Source: Prevotella sp.
GTDB taxonomy: Bacteria; Bacteroidota; Bacteroidia; Bacteroidales; Bacteroidaceae
Length of the DNA: 64,000 nucleotides
Direction of reading: 5' to 3'
Assembly (NCBI GenBank): GCA_017458125.1
Contig: JAFTGB010000032.1
Span: 1 to 64,000, forward strand
The notes beneath the pieces are model-generated. The model saw only the letters and a program-made list of their open reading frames with translations. It was not told the origin of the DNA and did no database searches. This document shows positions 27,940 to 35,571 of the stretch, one piece after another. Every line of letters starts with the position of its first letter. Position 1 is the stretch's first letter. The position numbers were made by a program, and so were the translations under genes.

Positions 27940-29505
27940 ATGAGTAAGCAATTAGAAAAAATCAAACAGCTCATCGAGAAGCGCGAACAGGCCCGTCTCG
28001 GTGGCGGCGAGAAAGCCATTCAGAAACAGCACGACAAAGGAAAATATACCGCCCGCGAGCGCGTTGAGATGCTGCTCGACAAGGGCTCGTTCGAGGAGTA
28101 CGACATGTTCAAGGAGCACCGTTGCCACAACTTCGGCATGGAGAAGAAGCAGTTCCTGGGCGACGGCGTGGTAGCCGGTAGCGGTACCATCGACGGACGT
28201 CTGGTGTTCATCTTCGCACAGGACTTCACCGTACACGCAGGCTCGCTCAGCGAGACCATGTCGCAGAAGATATGCAAGGTCATGGACATGGCCATGAAGA
28301 TGGGTGCCCCCGTCATCGGCATCAACGACTCGGGTGGCGCACGCATCCAGGAAGGCATCAACGCACTGGCAGGCTACGCCGAAATCTTCGAGCGTAACAT
28401 CCTGGCCTCGGGTGTCATCCCCCAGATCAGCGGCATCTTCGGCCCCTGCGCCGGCGGCGCCGTGTATAGCCCCGCCCTCACCGACTTCACCCTGATGATG
28501 GAAGGCACCAGCTACATGTTCCTCACAGGCCCCAAGGTGGTGAAGACCGTCACTGGCGAGGACATCGACCAGGAGCACCTCGGCGGTGCCTCGGTACACG
28601 CCTCGAAGTCGGGTGTCACCCACTTCACCGCCAAGACCGAGGAGGAAGCCGTGGAGATGCTGAAGACCCTGCTCTCCTACATCCCCTCGAACAACATGGA
28701 ACTGGCTCCGCGCAAGAAGTGCGACGACCCCATCGACCGTCTGGAGGACTCGCTGAACGAGATTATCCCCGAGAACCCCAACGAGGCCTACGACATGTAT
28801 AAGGTCATCTCGGCCATCACCGACGACCACGAGTTCTTCGAGGTGCAGCCCAAGTTCGCCAAGAACATCATCGTGGGCTTCGCACGCTTCAACGGACAGT
28901 CGGTAGGCATCGTGGCCAACCAGCCTTCGTGCTACGCCGGTGTGCTCGACGTGAACGCAAGCCGTAAGGGTGCCCGCTTCGTACGCTTCTGCGACGCCTT
29001 CAATATTCCCATTGTATCGCTGGTCGACGTCCCCGGATTCCTGCCCGGCACGGGTCAGGAGTACAATGCCGTCATCCTGCACGGTGCACAGTTGCTCTAC
29101 GCCTACGGCGAGGCTACCGTGCCCAAGATTACGGTCACGCTGCGCAAGTCGTACGGTGGTTCTCACATCGTGATGGGCTCCAAGCAGCTGCACACCGACC
29201 TGAACTACGCATGGCCCTCAGCCGAGATTGCCGTCATGGGTGCCTCGGGTGCTGCCGCCGTGCTCTACGCCAAGGAGGCCAAGGCCAAGAAGGAAGCTGG
29301 CGAGGACGTCAAGGCCTTCATCGCCGAGAAGGAGGAGGAGTACAACGAGCTCTTCGCCAACCCCTACCAGGCAGCCAAGTACGGATACATCGACGATGTC
29401 ATCGAACCGCGCAACACGCGCTTCCGCATCTGCCGCGCCCTGGCTCAGCTGGCCACCAAGCGCGACGCACTGCCCGCCAAGAAGCACGGCAACATCCCGA
29501 TGTAA
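27940..29505 (+). CDS. mmdA: Acyl-CoA carboxyltransferase beta subunit (methylmalonyl-CoA decarboxylase / propionyl-CoA carboxylase type)
   Basis: The 521-residue carboxyltransferase moves CO2 between biotin and propionyl-CoA/methylmalonyl-CoA. Both crotonase-like halves are present: GSGTIDGRLVFIFAQDFTVHAGSLSE, the acyl-CoA oxyanion region GPCAGGAVYSPALTDF, and in the second half LVDVPGFLPGTGQEYN and YGGSHIVMGSK. A biotin carrier lies downstream. No sodium-pump beta subunit or biotin carboxylase is in the window, so decarboxylase versus carboxylase cannot be decided here. Confidence 0.95.
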   Translation: MSKQLEKIKQLIEKREQARLGGGEKAIQKQHDKGKYTARERVEMLLDKGSFEEYDMFKEHRCHNFGMEKKQFLGDGVVAGSGTIDGRLVFIFAQDFTVHAGSLSETMSQKICKVMDMAMKMGAPVIGINDSGGARIQEGINALAGYAEIFERNILASGVIPQISGIFGPCAGGAVYSPALTDFTLMMEGTSYMFLTGPKVVKTVTGEDIDQEHLGGASVHASKSGVTHFTAKTEEEAVEMLKTLLSYIPSNNMELAPRKKCDDPIDRLEDSLNEIIPENPNEAYDMYKVISAITDDHEFFEVQPKFAKNIIVGFARFNGQSVGIVANQPSCYAGVLDVNASRKGARFVRFCDAFNIPIVSLVDVPGFLPGTGQEYNAVILHGAQLLYAYGEATVPKITVTLRKSYGGSHIVMGSKQLHTDLNYAWPSAEIAVMGASGAAAVLYAKEAKAKKEAGEDVKAFIAEKEEEYNELFANPYQAAKYGYIDDVIEPRNTRFRICRALAQLATKRDALPAKKHGNIPM

Positions 29506-29514
29506 TTTTATTAG

Positions 29515-29610
29515 ACCATTGGACTATTTTACTATTGGACTATTGCAACATTGGACTATTGCAACACTGGACAATTGCAGCATCCCTACCAGCAATGGTC
29601 AAATAGTAAA
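29515..29610. repeat. Low-complexity repeated words before the OadG-like gene
   Basis: About 95 bp of repeats of the type GGACTATTTTACTATTGGACTATTGCAACA, ending in GTCAAATAGTAAA immediately before ATG 29611. The same vocabulary occurs at 23002-23038, 27301-27345, 27702-27935 and 41362-41474. Confidence 0.7.
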
Positions 29611-29763
29611 ATGGTAAATAACGAGATCGGTGCAGCCATAGCCATGGCACTCTACGAGTTCAAGGGCAACAACGTCCACGACAAGGAGCCAGGCATCATC
29701 ACCATCGTCGAGCACCCCACACAGTGGAACGGCTATGCCCAGACTATGACCGCACACCCTTAA
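29611..29763 (+). CDS. OadG-like small protein without membrane anchor
   Basis: A 50-residue protein, MVNNEIGAAIAMALYEF...NNVHDKEPGIITI...TQWNGY. It resembles the C-terminal segment of Bacteroidota OadG-family gamma subunits (ExxAAIAxAL, then H-D-x-E-x-x-xITI, then a Trp-containing end). The N-terminal membrane helix of OadG is absent. It lies between mmdA and the biotin carrier, where OadG is expected, 12 bp before the latter. It is either a shortened gamma subunit or a remnant that is still translated. I start at ATG 29611. Confidence 0.65.
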   Translation: MVNNEIGAAIAMALYEFKGNNVHDKEPGIITIVEHPTQWNGYAQTMTAHP

Positions 29764-29775
29764 AGAACAAACATC

Positions 29776-30207
29776 ATGAAAAAAGAATATAAGTACACCA
29801 TCAACGGCAACAAATACGAAGTGGCCATTGGTGAGATTGTAGAGAACGAGGTCGTCGTCACCGTCAACGGTGAGCAATACAAGGTTGAGATGGAGCCCGA
29901 ACCCGAACCTGAGAAGAAGGTGGTGGTGCGCAAGCCCGCAGCCCAGCCCGCCGAGAGCGCCGAACCCGCACACAGCGGCAGCAGCACCAACACAGCCAAC
30001 GCCGTCAAGGCTCCCCTGCCCGGTGTCATCACCAGCATCGAAGTCAGCGTAGGCGACGAGGTGAAGGCCGGCGACACGCTCCTGGTGCTCGAAGCCATGA
30101 AGATGGCCAACAACATCGAGGCCGAGAAGGACGGCAAAGTCACCGCCATCTGCGTCAACCCCGGCCAGAGCGTCATGGAGGACGACCCCCTGGTGGTCAT
30201 CGAGTAA
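29776..30207 (+). CDS. mmdC: Biotin carboxyl carrier protein
   Basis: A 143-residue biotinyl-domain protein. The attachment Lys is in VLEAMKMANNIEA and the domain starts at VKAPLPGVITSIEVSVGDEVKAGDTL. The N-terminal half (KEYKYTINGNKYEVAIG) is the small beta domain seen in methylmalonyl-CoA decarboxylase carriers, joined by an acidic, Pro/Ala-rich linker. It carries the CO2 for MmdA. A strong terminator follows directly, so the operon ends here without the OadB pump. Confidence 0.95.
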   Translation: MKKEYKYTINGNKYEVAIGEIVENEVVVTVNGEQYKVEMEPEPEPEKKVVVRKPAAQPAESAEPAHSGSSTNTANAVKAPLPGVITSIEVSVGDEVKAGDTLLVLEAMKMANNIEAEKDGKVTAICVNPGQSVMEDDPLVVIE

Positions 30208-30237
30208 GTTCACAAGACTTTTATTTGCACACTACCT

Positions 30238-30278
30238 AAGAGCACACGGGCAACAACGCCCCGTGTGCTCTTTCTTTT
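30238..30278 (+). terminator. Terminator of the methylmalonyl-CoA operon
   Basis: Stem AAGAGCACACGGG/CCCGTGTGCTCTT (13 bp) followed by TTTCTTTT. Confidence 0.9.
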
Positions 30279-30282
30279 AAAA

Positions 30283-30395
30283 ATGAGAAAACTACTATTA
30301 CTTTTTACTACTACCTCTGTTACCTATAATGGCTAATGCCGATAGAAGCATCAGGAACTCTGACTATCACAGGAGACGGCCCGTTGGTATCATAA
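30283..30395 (+). pseudogene. Possible relic of a BspA-like surface protein gene
   Basis: ATG 30283 starts a signal-peptide-like MRKLLLLF. The hydrophobic run continues in another frame as LPLLPIMANA (30311-30340), and a third frame then reads SGTLTITGDGPL before a stop at 30395. The order (signal peptide, then a GTLTI.G.G motif) is that of BspA-like leucine-rich proteins of Prevotella. Two frame changes within 60 bp suggest a decayed 5' fragment. This is a weak call that rests on short motifs. Confidence 0.35.
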
Positions 30396-30656
30396 TTTTA
30401 CTTTCATGAAATCGCTAAGAGGTCTGATTTTTGCTCTGAACGTATTTTTATCTTCTTTGAGGTTAGGATGCTTTTTCAACGCAATAGGTTTTGCAGGGTC
30501 AAAGTGAAGGACGACATAATAAGCTGCGCTTCGCGGTTCAAAGCCATATTGCTGAAGCGTTTCGCGTGTCCATATCTGAAAGTGTCCTTTTGTCTTCAAT
30601 TTGAAGAGTTGGGCATTCTCTCCGTCATCACTTTTCGAACTGCCTATACCAATCAT
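30390..30656 (-). CDS. Unrecognised 88-aa protein downstream of the methyltransferase
   Basis: I do not recognise the protein. It starts MIGIGSSKSDDGENAQLF and contains HFQIWTRETLQQYGFEPRSAAYYVVLHFD; the end is basic. An earlier ATG at 30707 would give 105 residues but overlap the 54-aa gene more. It overlaps the end of that gene by about 29 bp in another frame, so it could also be the second half of one frameshifted gene. It is the last gene of the restriction-modification transcript. Confidence 0.5.
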   Translation of the reverse strand: MIGIGSSKSDDGENAQLFKLKTKGHFQIWTRETLQQYGFEPRSAAYYVVLHFDPAKPIALKKHPNLKEDKNTFRAKIRPLSDFMKVKL

Positions 30657-30792
30657 ATTCAACGATGTAGGCACATGACCCGAAACGTCGCAACCCACTC
30701 TCGTCATTTATCAATGAGCAATGCTCCTGCCAGTCATCGCTATATTCCGACAACATCTGACTCTCTGGCCAGCAGATTACTACGTAGTTCAT
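30628..30792 (-). CDS. Conserved small protein (54 aa), coupled to the methyltransferase
   Basis: ATG 30792 overlaps the TGA of the methyltransferase (ATGA). The product starts MNYVVICWPESQMLSEYSDD and continues CSLINDESGLRRFGSCAYIV. I recall short Bacteroidota proteins with the same WPESQ...LINDE.G...FGS.AY pattern, of unknown function. Translational coupling places it in the restriction-modification operon. Confidence 0.65.
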   Translation of the reverse strand: MNYVVICWPESQMLSEYSDDWQEHCSLINDESGLRRFGSCAYIVEYDWYRQFEK

Positions 30793-32003
30793 ATCTCTTC
30801 AAACAAGTCATAAGTGATGTTACACATTGCTGTTTCGCATTTCTCAAGACTGTCTGAAAAACTATTATCATCAAACAGCGGCATAGTATCACTTTTTTTC
30901 TTTTTCTTCTTCACATAATCGCCCATCGGTCTGGAACCAAAACGCAGTCGGTTGACAATCGTTGTAATAGCCTCGTCGCCAATATCCACTCCAATCCAAT
31001 TACGTCCCAGTTCTTCTGCTGCCACAAGCGTAGTTCCCGAACCCGCAAAGCAGTCGAGCACCAAGTCGCCTGGCCGTGACGACGTTTCGATGATGCGTTT
31101 AAGCATATCAATGTTCTTCTCGGTAGGATAGCCTGTAACAAGAGTATTCTGATTGTTTACATCGAGATAGTCAAGCCAGATGTCCTGCACGGGGATTCCA
31201 CTGCTCCGCTCCAGATAGACCTTCCGGCGAGGATTCCCATTTGCCGACCAATAGATTTCGCCATTCCTGTCCATCTCTTCAAGCTTGTCGGGCGTGAATT
31301 GCCAATGTTTTCCTTCTGGCGGCATCATCCCCCGCCATTCTGAACCTGTAGCACCATTACGAGTACCAGGAGCATGGACGGGAACTTTCTTATAACGCCG
31401 CCCCGTTCCCTCTTCTATATAGGGGTATTCTTTCTGTATTTTCTCGTCGCTCCATTCCTCGTAAGGACGGTTCCAAACAGGATTTTCTGTTTTTGAGTAA
31501 AACAGGATGTAGTCGGAAATGTTGCCGTATGTCTTACGGGTGAAATTTTTCGACTTGCACTTTTTTCGGGTTATCATTCCCTTGAAATTCTGCATCCCGA
31601 AAATTTCATCCATCATCACCTTTACGTGGAACACCATGTTGCTATCGAGATGCACGTAAATAGATCCCTCATCTGAAAGCAACGTGTGCATTAGTTCCAA
31701 GCGTTTACGCATGAACGAAAGATATTCCTGAATACCGAAACGGTCATCATACGCCAGTTTGAAATCACGCGTTTCAAAAGCCCCTCCTGTATTATATGGT
31801 GGATCTATATAGATGAGCGTCACCTTGCCGCATATATTCTTATCGTTCACCAAAAGGTTAAGCACATCAAGATTGTCTGCATGATACAGTCGCTTGATGC
31901 CGTCTGTCTTGCCAGATGTCGTGTGCTTGAACTTGATATTCTGCTGAGGCAACACACTCTGTTGGAATACCTGCCTATTGCCTATTGTAACTCCTACTGC
32001 CAT
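30789..32003 (-). CDS. Adenine/cytosine-N DNA methyltransferase (class beta)
   Basis: The protein (404 aa) has the catalytic motif IYIDPPYNTG (DPPY at 67-70) ahead of the SAM-binding motif CFAGSGTTLVAAEELGRNWIGVDI (FAGSGTT at 319-325), with a central target-recognition region. This order defines class beta N6-adenine or N4-cytosine methyltransferases, including type III Mod-like and many type II enzymes. It follows the putative endonuclease gene by 9 bp. A run of six Lys (about residues 365-370) lies in the C-terminal tail. AT-rich and probably acquired. The target sequence is unknown. Confidence 0.92.
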   Translation of the reverse strand: MAVGVTIGNRQVFQQSVLPQQNIKFKHTTSGKTDGIKRLYHADNLDVLNLLVNDKNICGKVTLIYIDPPYNTGGAFETRDFKLAYDDRFGIQEYLSFMRKRLELMHTLLSDEGSIYVHLDSNMVFHVKVMMDEIFGMQNFKGMITRKKCKSKNFTRKTYGNISDYILFYSKTENPVWNRPYEEWSDEKIQKEYPYIEEGTGRRYKKVPVHAPGTRNGATGSEWRGMMPPEGKHWQFTPDKLEEMDRNGEIYWSANGNPRRKVYLERSSGIPVQDIWLDYLDVNNQNTLVTGYPTEKNIDMLKRIIETSSRPGDLVLDCFAGSGTTLVAAEELGRNWIGVDIGDEAITTIVNRLRFGSRPMGDYVKKKKKKSDTMPLFDDNSFSDSLEKCETAMCNITYDLFEEI

Positions 32004-32012
32004 AATCCTTCA

Positions 32013-32897
32013 TCATTTACTGTTCAACCACTCAGAGGTCAGTCTTTCTCTGAACATTCTCAGCGTCATGACCATTATATGTTCAGAGTCTATCTTCTCC
32101 AGCTTGGAATAGTCATCCCACATGGAACCAAGTAGAAGGCCAGGGCCATCGTTGACGAAGATAACCTTAGTAGAAAGATGATGTTTCTTCGTATATCCAA
32201 GAATTTCTTTTGCACAGTTGGAATAACCGCCTGTTCGGTCATCTTCTTGTGCTCCGCCTCTATCGCCATCATAGCGAGCAAGTCCAATAGCAAGGACATC
32301 GCCTGCATTATTCTTGATTACAAAATCTACCGGACGCGTAGGGTTGGGATAATCATCGAAAACTGATTGTAATTGAACATCAGAGCCGGCACGAATAGGC
32401 CCATCTATTTTCAAATGGGGGAAAGTATTCTCGAACATAGTGAAGAAGCGTTCTGTTAAGTCATAACCTTTCTTGCCTCTGTCCTTATACTCCCACAACA
32501 GGGCGCATAGCGCCTCGTCAGGGAGAGGACGGCTCTGAAATGCTGCCTGTACCCGGTCGATAGTCCTGAAATATTTGCCATACTCCTTGCACACCATAGG
32601 AATCATCGACTTTTTCTTCAACATCTCTACGGGTGTTTGGGGATAAACATACTTGCGAAACACTCGGCACAGTTGAACACGCATCCATGCTTGTTTCAGT
32701 TCCGTAATCTGTTCCAACAGCCTTTCCGAAGACTCCGAACTCTTCAGGAACTGGCCAAACATGACAAGTACAGGCTTATAGAGTTCACAGGCATCTGGCA
32801 AAATGTCTGGATAGAAATCTCCGTTAGCCATCGTAATCCAGTTTTGCGCATCTTGCTTGTAGTCAGCAAATGATTTGTTTCGTTTTGCTTGATTCAT
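32013..32897 (-). CDS. Putative type II restriction endonuclease
   Basis: A 294-residue protein ending 9 bp before the methyltransferase start. The C-terminal half has RPVDFVIKNNAGDVLAIGLA (188-207) followed by RYDGDRGGAQEDDR (208-221). This resembles a nuclease-type core (acidic residue on a strand, then a second strand and a charged turn) that I associate with restriction enzymes. A canonical ExK is not visible, so the nuclease class is uncertain. Position and coupling make it the likely cognate endonuclease. Confidence 0.65.
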   Translation of the reverse strand: MNQAKRNKSFADYKQDAQNWITMANGDFYPDILPDACELYKPVLVMFGQFLKSSESSERLLEQITELKQAWMRVQLCRVFRKYVYPQTPVEMLKKKSMIPMVCKEYGKYFRTIDRVQAAFQSRPLPDEALCALLWEYKDRGKKGYDLTERFFTMFENTFPHLKIDGPIRAGSDVQLQSVFDDYPNPTRPVDFVIKNNAGDVLAIGLARYDGDRGGAQEDDRTGGYSNCAKEILGYTKKHHLSTKVIFVNDGPGLLLGSMWDDYSKLEKIDSEHIMVMTLRMFRERLTSEWLNSK

Positions 32898-32906
32898 ATC
32901 TTACAG

Positions 32907-33245
32907 TTATATCTTATTAAACACATGCCGAAGCTCTCCAAGAAGGAAATCATCAGTATTCAACTCATACACATCACGAGTTTCCGGGTCTTCACAACTA
33001 AAGACTAAATCGTCCCTGAATCGTATCTCCTTGACATCCAATTCCTGGACTTGAGTAAAACAGCATGAAACCAAACGGGGACAATCTTCTGGAAATTGAA
33101 TATTGCCACCAGCCTTTTCAAGGGCGGTCTTGAGTTTTTCTACAAGGAGTTCGTTGACAAATACGAGCACATCTTCTATAGTAAGAGTATCATAAGATAC
33201 CCCTCTACGAATTGTGTCCTTTATTATGTCCTTTGTCATAAGCAT
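32907..33245 (-). CDS. Unrecognised 112-aa protein heading the restriction-modification operon
   Basis: I do not recognise it. It starts MLMTKDIIKDTIRRG (ATG 33239 is an alternative start). It is acidic and mostly helical at the N-terminus, with ELDVKEIRFRDDLVFSCEDPE in the middle. It is separated from the endonuclease gene by 9 bp and has the operon's promoter directly upstream. It could be a controller or an accessory subunit; no helix-turn-helix is obvious. Confidence 0.6.
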   Translation of the reverse strand: MLMTKDIIKDTIRRGVSYDTLTIEDVLVFVNELLVEKLKTALEKAGGNIQFPEDCPRLVSCCFTQVQELDVKEIRFRDDLVFSCEDPETRDVYELNTDDFLLGELRHVFNKI

Positions 33246-33261
33246 GTCCGTTTTCTAACTG

Positions 33262-33269
33262 CAAAATTA
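33262..33269 (-). promoter_or_regulatory. -7 element of the restriction-modification operon
   Basis: TAATTTTG on the minus strand, about 17 nt before the ATG at 33245. No clear TTTG at the ideal distance. Confidence 0.5.
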
Positions 33270-33333
33270 ATTCTTTTTTCTGAGATTATGCCAACACGCC
33301 CTTGAAAATACACATTAATTTAATAAAAGCGAG

Positions 33334-33412
33334 TGCCAAGAGTGGCATTTTGGCAGTATGGTTGTCTTTAAAGCCCAATTCTGCTGGCTTTGGCACATGA
33401 CTTGCATATAAT
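33334..33412. promoter_or_regulatory. Control region of the Argonaute operon with repeated TTGGCA half-sites
   Basis: TGCCAA at 33334-33339, TTGGCA at 33350-33355 and 33390-33395, plus TGGCA at 33343-33347, lie between the divergent operons. TATAAT (33407-33412), a sigma70-like -10 rather than TAnnTTTG, lies 27 nt before the Argonaute ATG. The half-sites could bind a repressor; that is inference. Confidence 0.35.
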
Positions 33413-33438
33413 ATAGAGAATTAATTCATTTTTCATGT

Positions 33439-35559
33439 ATGAATCAATTGGTATTTAACAGCCTCGCTATCGAAAGGCGTAATCCCGTTAAAGTAATTGA
33501 CCTCTTCGCAGGATGTGGAGGTCTGAATAAGGCATTGGAGAGCACATGGAAGCATGCTACTATCCGTGTCACGAAAGACTCATGCGAAAGCCTATGGGAA
33601 GACAATACTTGTTTAAGTCAGCTGTCAGAGGTTTTCTTTGCTTACTGGGAAGAGGAGCTTCACGATATTCCACGAGGTGAGCATTATTCAGTCAAGGCAG
33701 ACATGAACTTATTGTATCGTCTCGGAAGATTCGAGATGACGCAGAAAATTGTGCGTTACTTCAGAGGTTTGGGTTTTCCTGTGTGTCGGGATTTTATTGG
33801 GCGAATAGAGGTTTGGATTCCTAAGGATGAAGGTAATTCCATTCTTTATAACAGATACACACTAAGACCATACTATCAAGACATAACTGATGGTTGGCAA
33901 ATTGATGTCAGCCATAGCGGTGAGAGCCGATGTTCCAAGAAGACTTTATACGATGTTGACCTTGATGACCAAGGCTTCGATGTTGTTGCCGGAACAGAAG
34001 TGCTTCGCAGGACTCAAGTCAAGCAACATCACTTCCAGAGGTTTGGCGGCGGTTGTCCTATCGTAAACAGATATACGAAGAAGGTACTAAACTTGTCGGA
34101 GCCCCGCTCTCATGACAGGAACAAATATGCTACCAAGATGAAGAAGATAAAAGACTTCATCCATATATACCTTTTGACTCAGCAGTTTCAGGACGCTCTT
34201 GACATCAACATATTGAATAACGGTGAGTTGATACAGGTGAAACCTGACGACATACTCATAGTCAACGAGCAGGCAAGAAACCTTAAATACGGTGACGGTT
34301 TTGTTGGCGCCCTGCCTCGCAACGATTTCTCACAACACGGACCATATATACAACCACAGCCATTCAGATATTTTTTTGTCAGCCTAAATTCGCCAACGAG
34401 TAATGCTGCGAGAGCACGTCTTTACAACATTTTTCAGAATGGCCGAGACTCTTCTGTGCTACGGCAAGGCGATAAGGAGTACGGTTCCAACAAACAATTC
34501 AAACGATTAGGTGAATACCTTAATCAATCTTTGTTGTGGGTATCAAATCTCAGCCTTTCATACTCGTCGTACGATACTGCGCTTGAAGAGTTGAGAAAAC
34601 ATTTGATGGATGACAGCAGATTTATCCCCGGCTACAACTATATCGCCATTATCATCAGCGAGATACACAAGGACGCCCCCGAGCCACGTCTGCATGAATT
34701 GTATTACAGAATGAAGGAACTGTTGATGAAATCGAAAATTACATCACAGGTGATTTATGCCCCTAACATTAACAACTCTCATTTTGACTGGTTCCTCCCA
34801 AACATTGCTGCTGCCATCACGGGCAAACAAAACGGAATGGCTTGGGGACTGGAAAGCCTATCACAACGCAACGACATGATTGTCGGTATTGGAGCATCAA
34901 AGCAACATGGCCGTAAGCCCTATCTCGGAACTGCTTTCTGTTTCGACAAGGAAGGCCAGTTCCGTGAGTTTGATTGCTGTCAGGCTGAAGATACTGAGGC
35001 TTTGGGTACAAGTCTGAAGAAAGCATTGTGGCAATTCTGTAAGCAATATGGTAAGCCCGACAGACTTATCATCCACTACTACAAGAAACTGAGACGGGAA
35101 GAAGGCGAGCAGATAGAAATGATGCTCAAACAAAACGGAATTCAATGTCCTGTATTTGTGGTCAACATGGTTACGGCTGTAAATGACGATCTGATAGCCT
35201 TTGATACCACGAAGAATGACTTTATGCCTTTGAGTGGAACCTATGTCCATCTTAGGGACACCCAGTTTTTGCTCTACAACAACGAGAGATATACTGAGTT
35301 TGGAAAAGGCGATGTGCTGTTTCCCATCAAGATGACTATCACGAGTGCCAATACTAATACAGGCGGCATTTTGACAAAAGAAGACACCATCGACATCATT
35401 ACACAGGTGTATCAGTTCTGTCGTCTCTATTGGAAGTCGGTCAAGATGCAGAACGTACCTATAACTATTGCCTATCCAGAGTTGGTTGCTAAGTACGTTC
35501 CACACTTCAACGATGAAGATTTGCCTGAGTTCGGAAAACATAATCTGTGGATGCTCTAA
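33439..35559 (+). CDS. Long prokaryotic Argonaute, catalytically degenerate, with a methyltransferase-like N-terminus
   Basis: The 706-residue protein matches long pAgo layout. L1-like segment: FRGLGFPVCRDFIGRIEVWIP...DGWQIDVSHSGESRC. MID-PIWI transition: HFDWFLPNIAAAITGKQNG. PIWI strands: DMIVGIGASKQHG (479-491) and RLIIHYYKKLRREEGE. The C-terminus is hydrophobic (NLWML). Catalytic Asp are replaced: Gly485 where GIDVS has Asp, and Tyr548 in IHYYK where active forms have IHRD. It should therefore bind a guide and target without cutting. Residues 19-35 (VIDLFAGCGGL...ALES) match motif I of C5-cytosine methyltransferases, which is unexpected for an Argonaute. An in-frame stop at 33409 excludes a longer start. 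AT-rich; the partner gene follows after 12 bp. Confidence 0.85.
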   Translation: MNQLVFNSLAIERRNPVKVIDLFAGCGGLNKALESTWKHATIRVTKDSCESLWEDNTCLSQLSEVFFAYWEEELHDIPRGEHYSVKADMNLLYRLGRFEMTQKIVRYFRGLGFPVCRDFIGRIEVWIPKDEGNSILYNRYTLRPYYQDITDGWQIDVSHSGESRCSKKTLYDVDLDDQGFDVVAGTEVLRRTQVKQHHFQRFGGGCPIVNRYTKKVLNLSEPRSHDRNKYATKMKKIKDFIHIYLLTQQFQDALDINILNNGELIQVKPDDILIVNEQARNLKYGDGFVGALPRNDFSQHGPYIQPQPFRYFFVSLNSPTSNAARARLYNIFQNGRDSSVLRQGDKEYGSNKQFKRLGEYLNQSLLWVSNLSLSYSSYDTALEELRKHLMDDSRFIPGYNYIAIIISEIHKDAPEPRLHELYYRMKELLMKSKITSQVIYAPNINNSHFDWFLPNIAAAITGKQNGMAWGLESLSQRNDMIVGIGASKQHGRKPYLGTAFCFDKEGQFREFDCCQAEDTEALGTSLKKALWQFCKQYGKPDRLIIHYYKKLRREEGEQIEMMLKQNGIQCPVFVVNMVTAVNDDLIAFDTTKNDFMPLSGTYVHLRDTQFLLYNNERYTEFGKGDVLFPIKMTITSANTNTGGILTKEDTIDIITQVYQFCRLYWKSVKMQNVPITIAYPELVAKYVPHFNDEDLPEFGKHNLWML

Positions 35560-35571
35560 ATAGTTGCTGCG

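Noticed and set aside
27490-28019. Minus-strand ORFs made of repeated FTISPFDD/HHLTILLF units
   Set aside because: They only translate the 24-bp array (24 bp = 8 codons stays open in several frames); no gene character.
30789-32003. Type III restriction system (Mod with Res)
   Set aside because: No helicase-type Res gene is adjacent; the neighbour is a 294-aa protein that fits a type II endonuclease better.
33439-35559. Complete C5-cytosine methyltransferase, based on VIDLFAGCGGL
   Set aside because: No PCQ, ENV or other C5 motifs follow; the remaining 670 residues fit an Argonaute.
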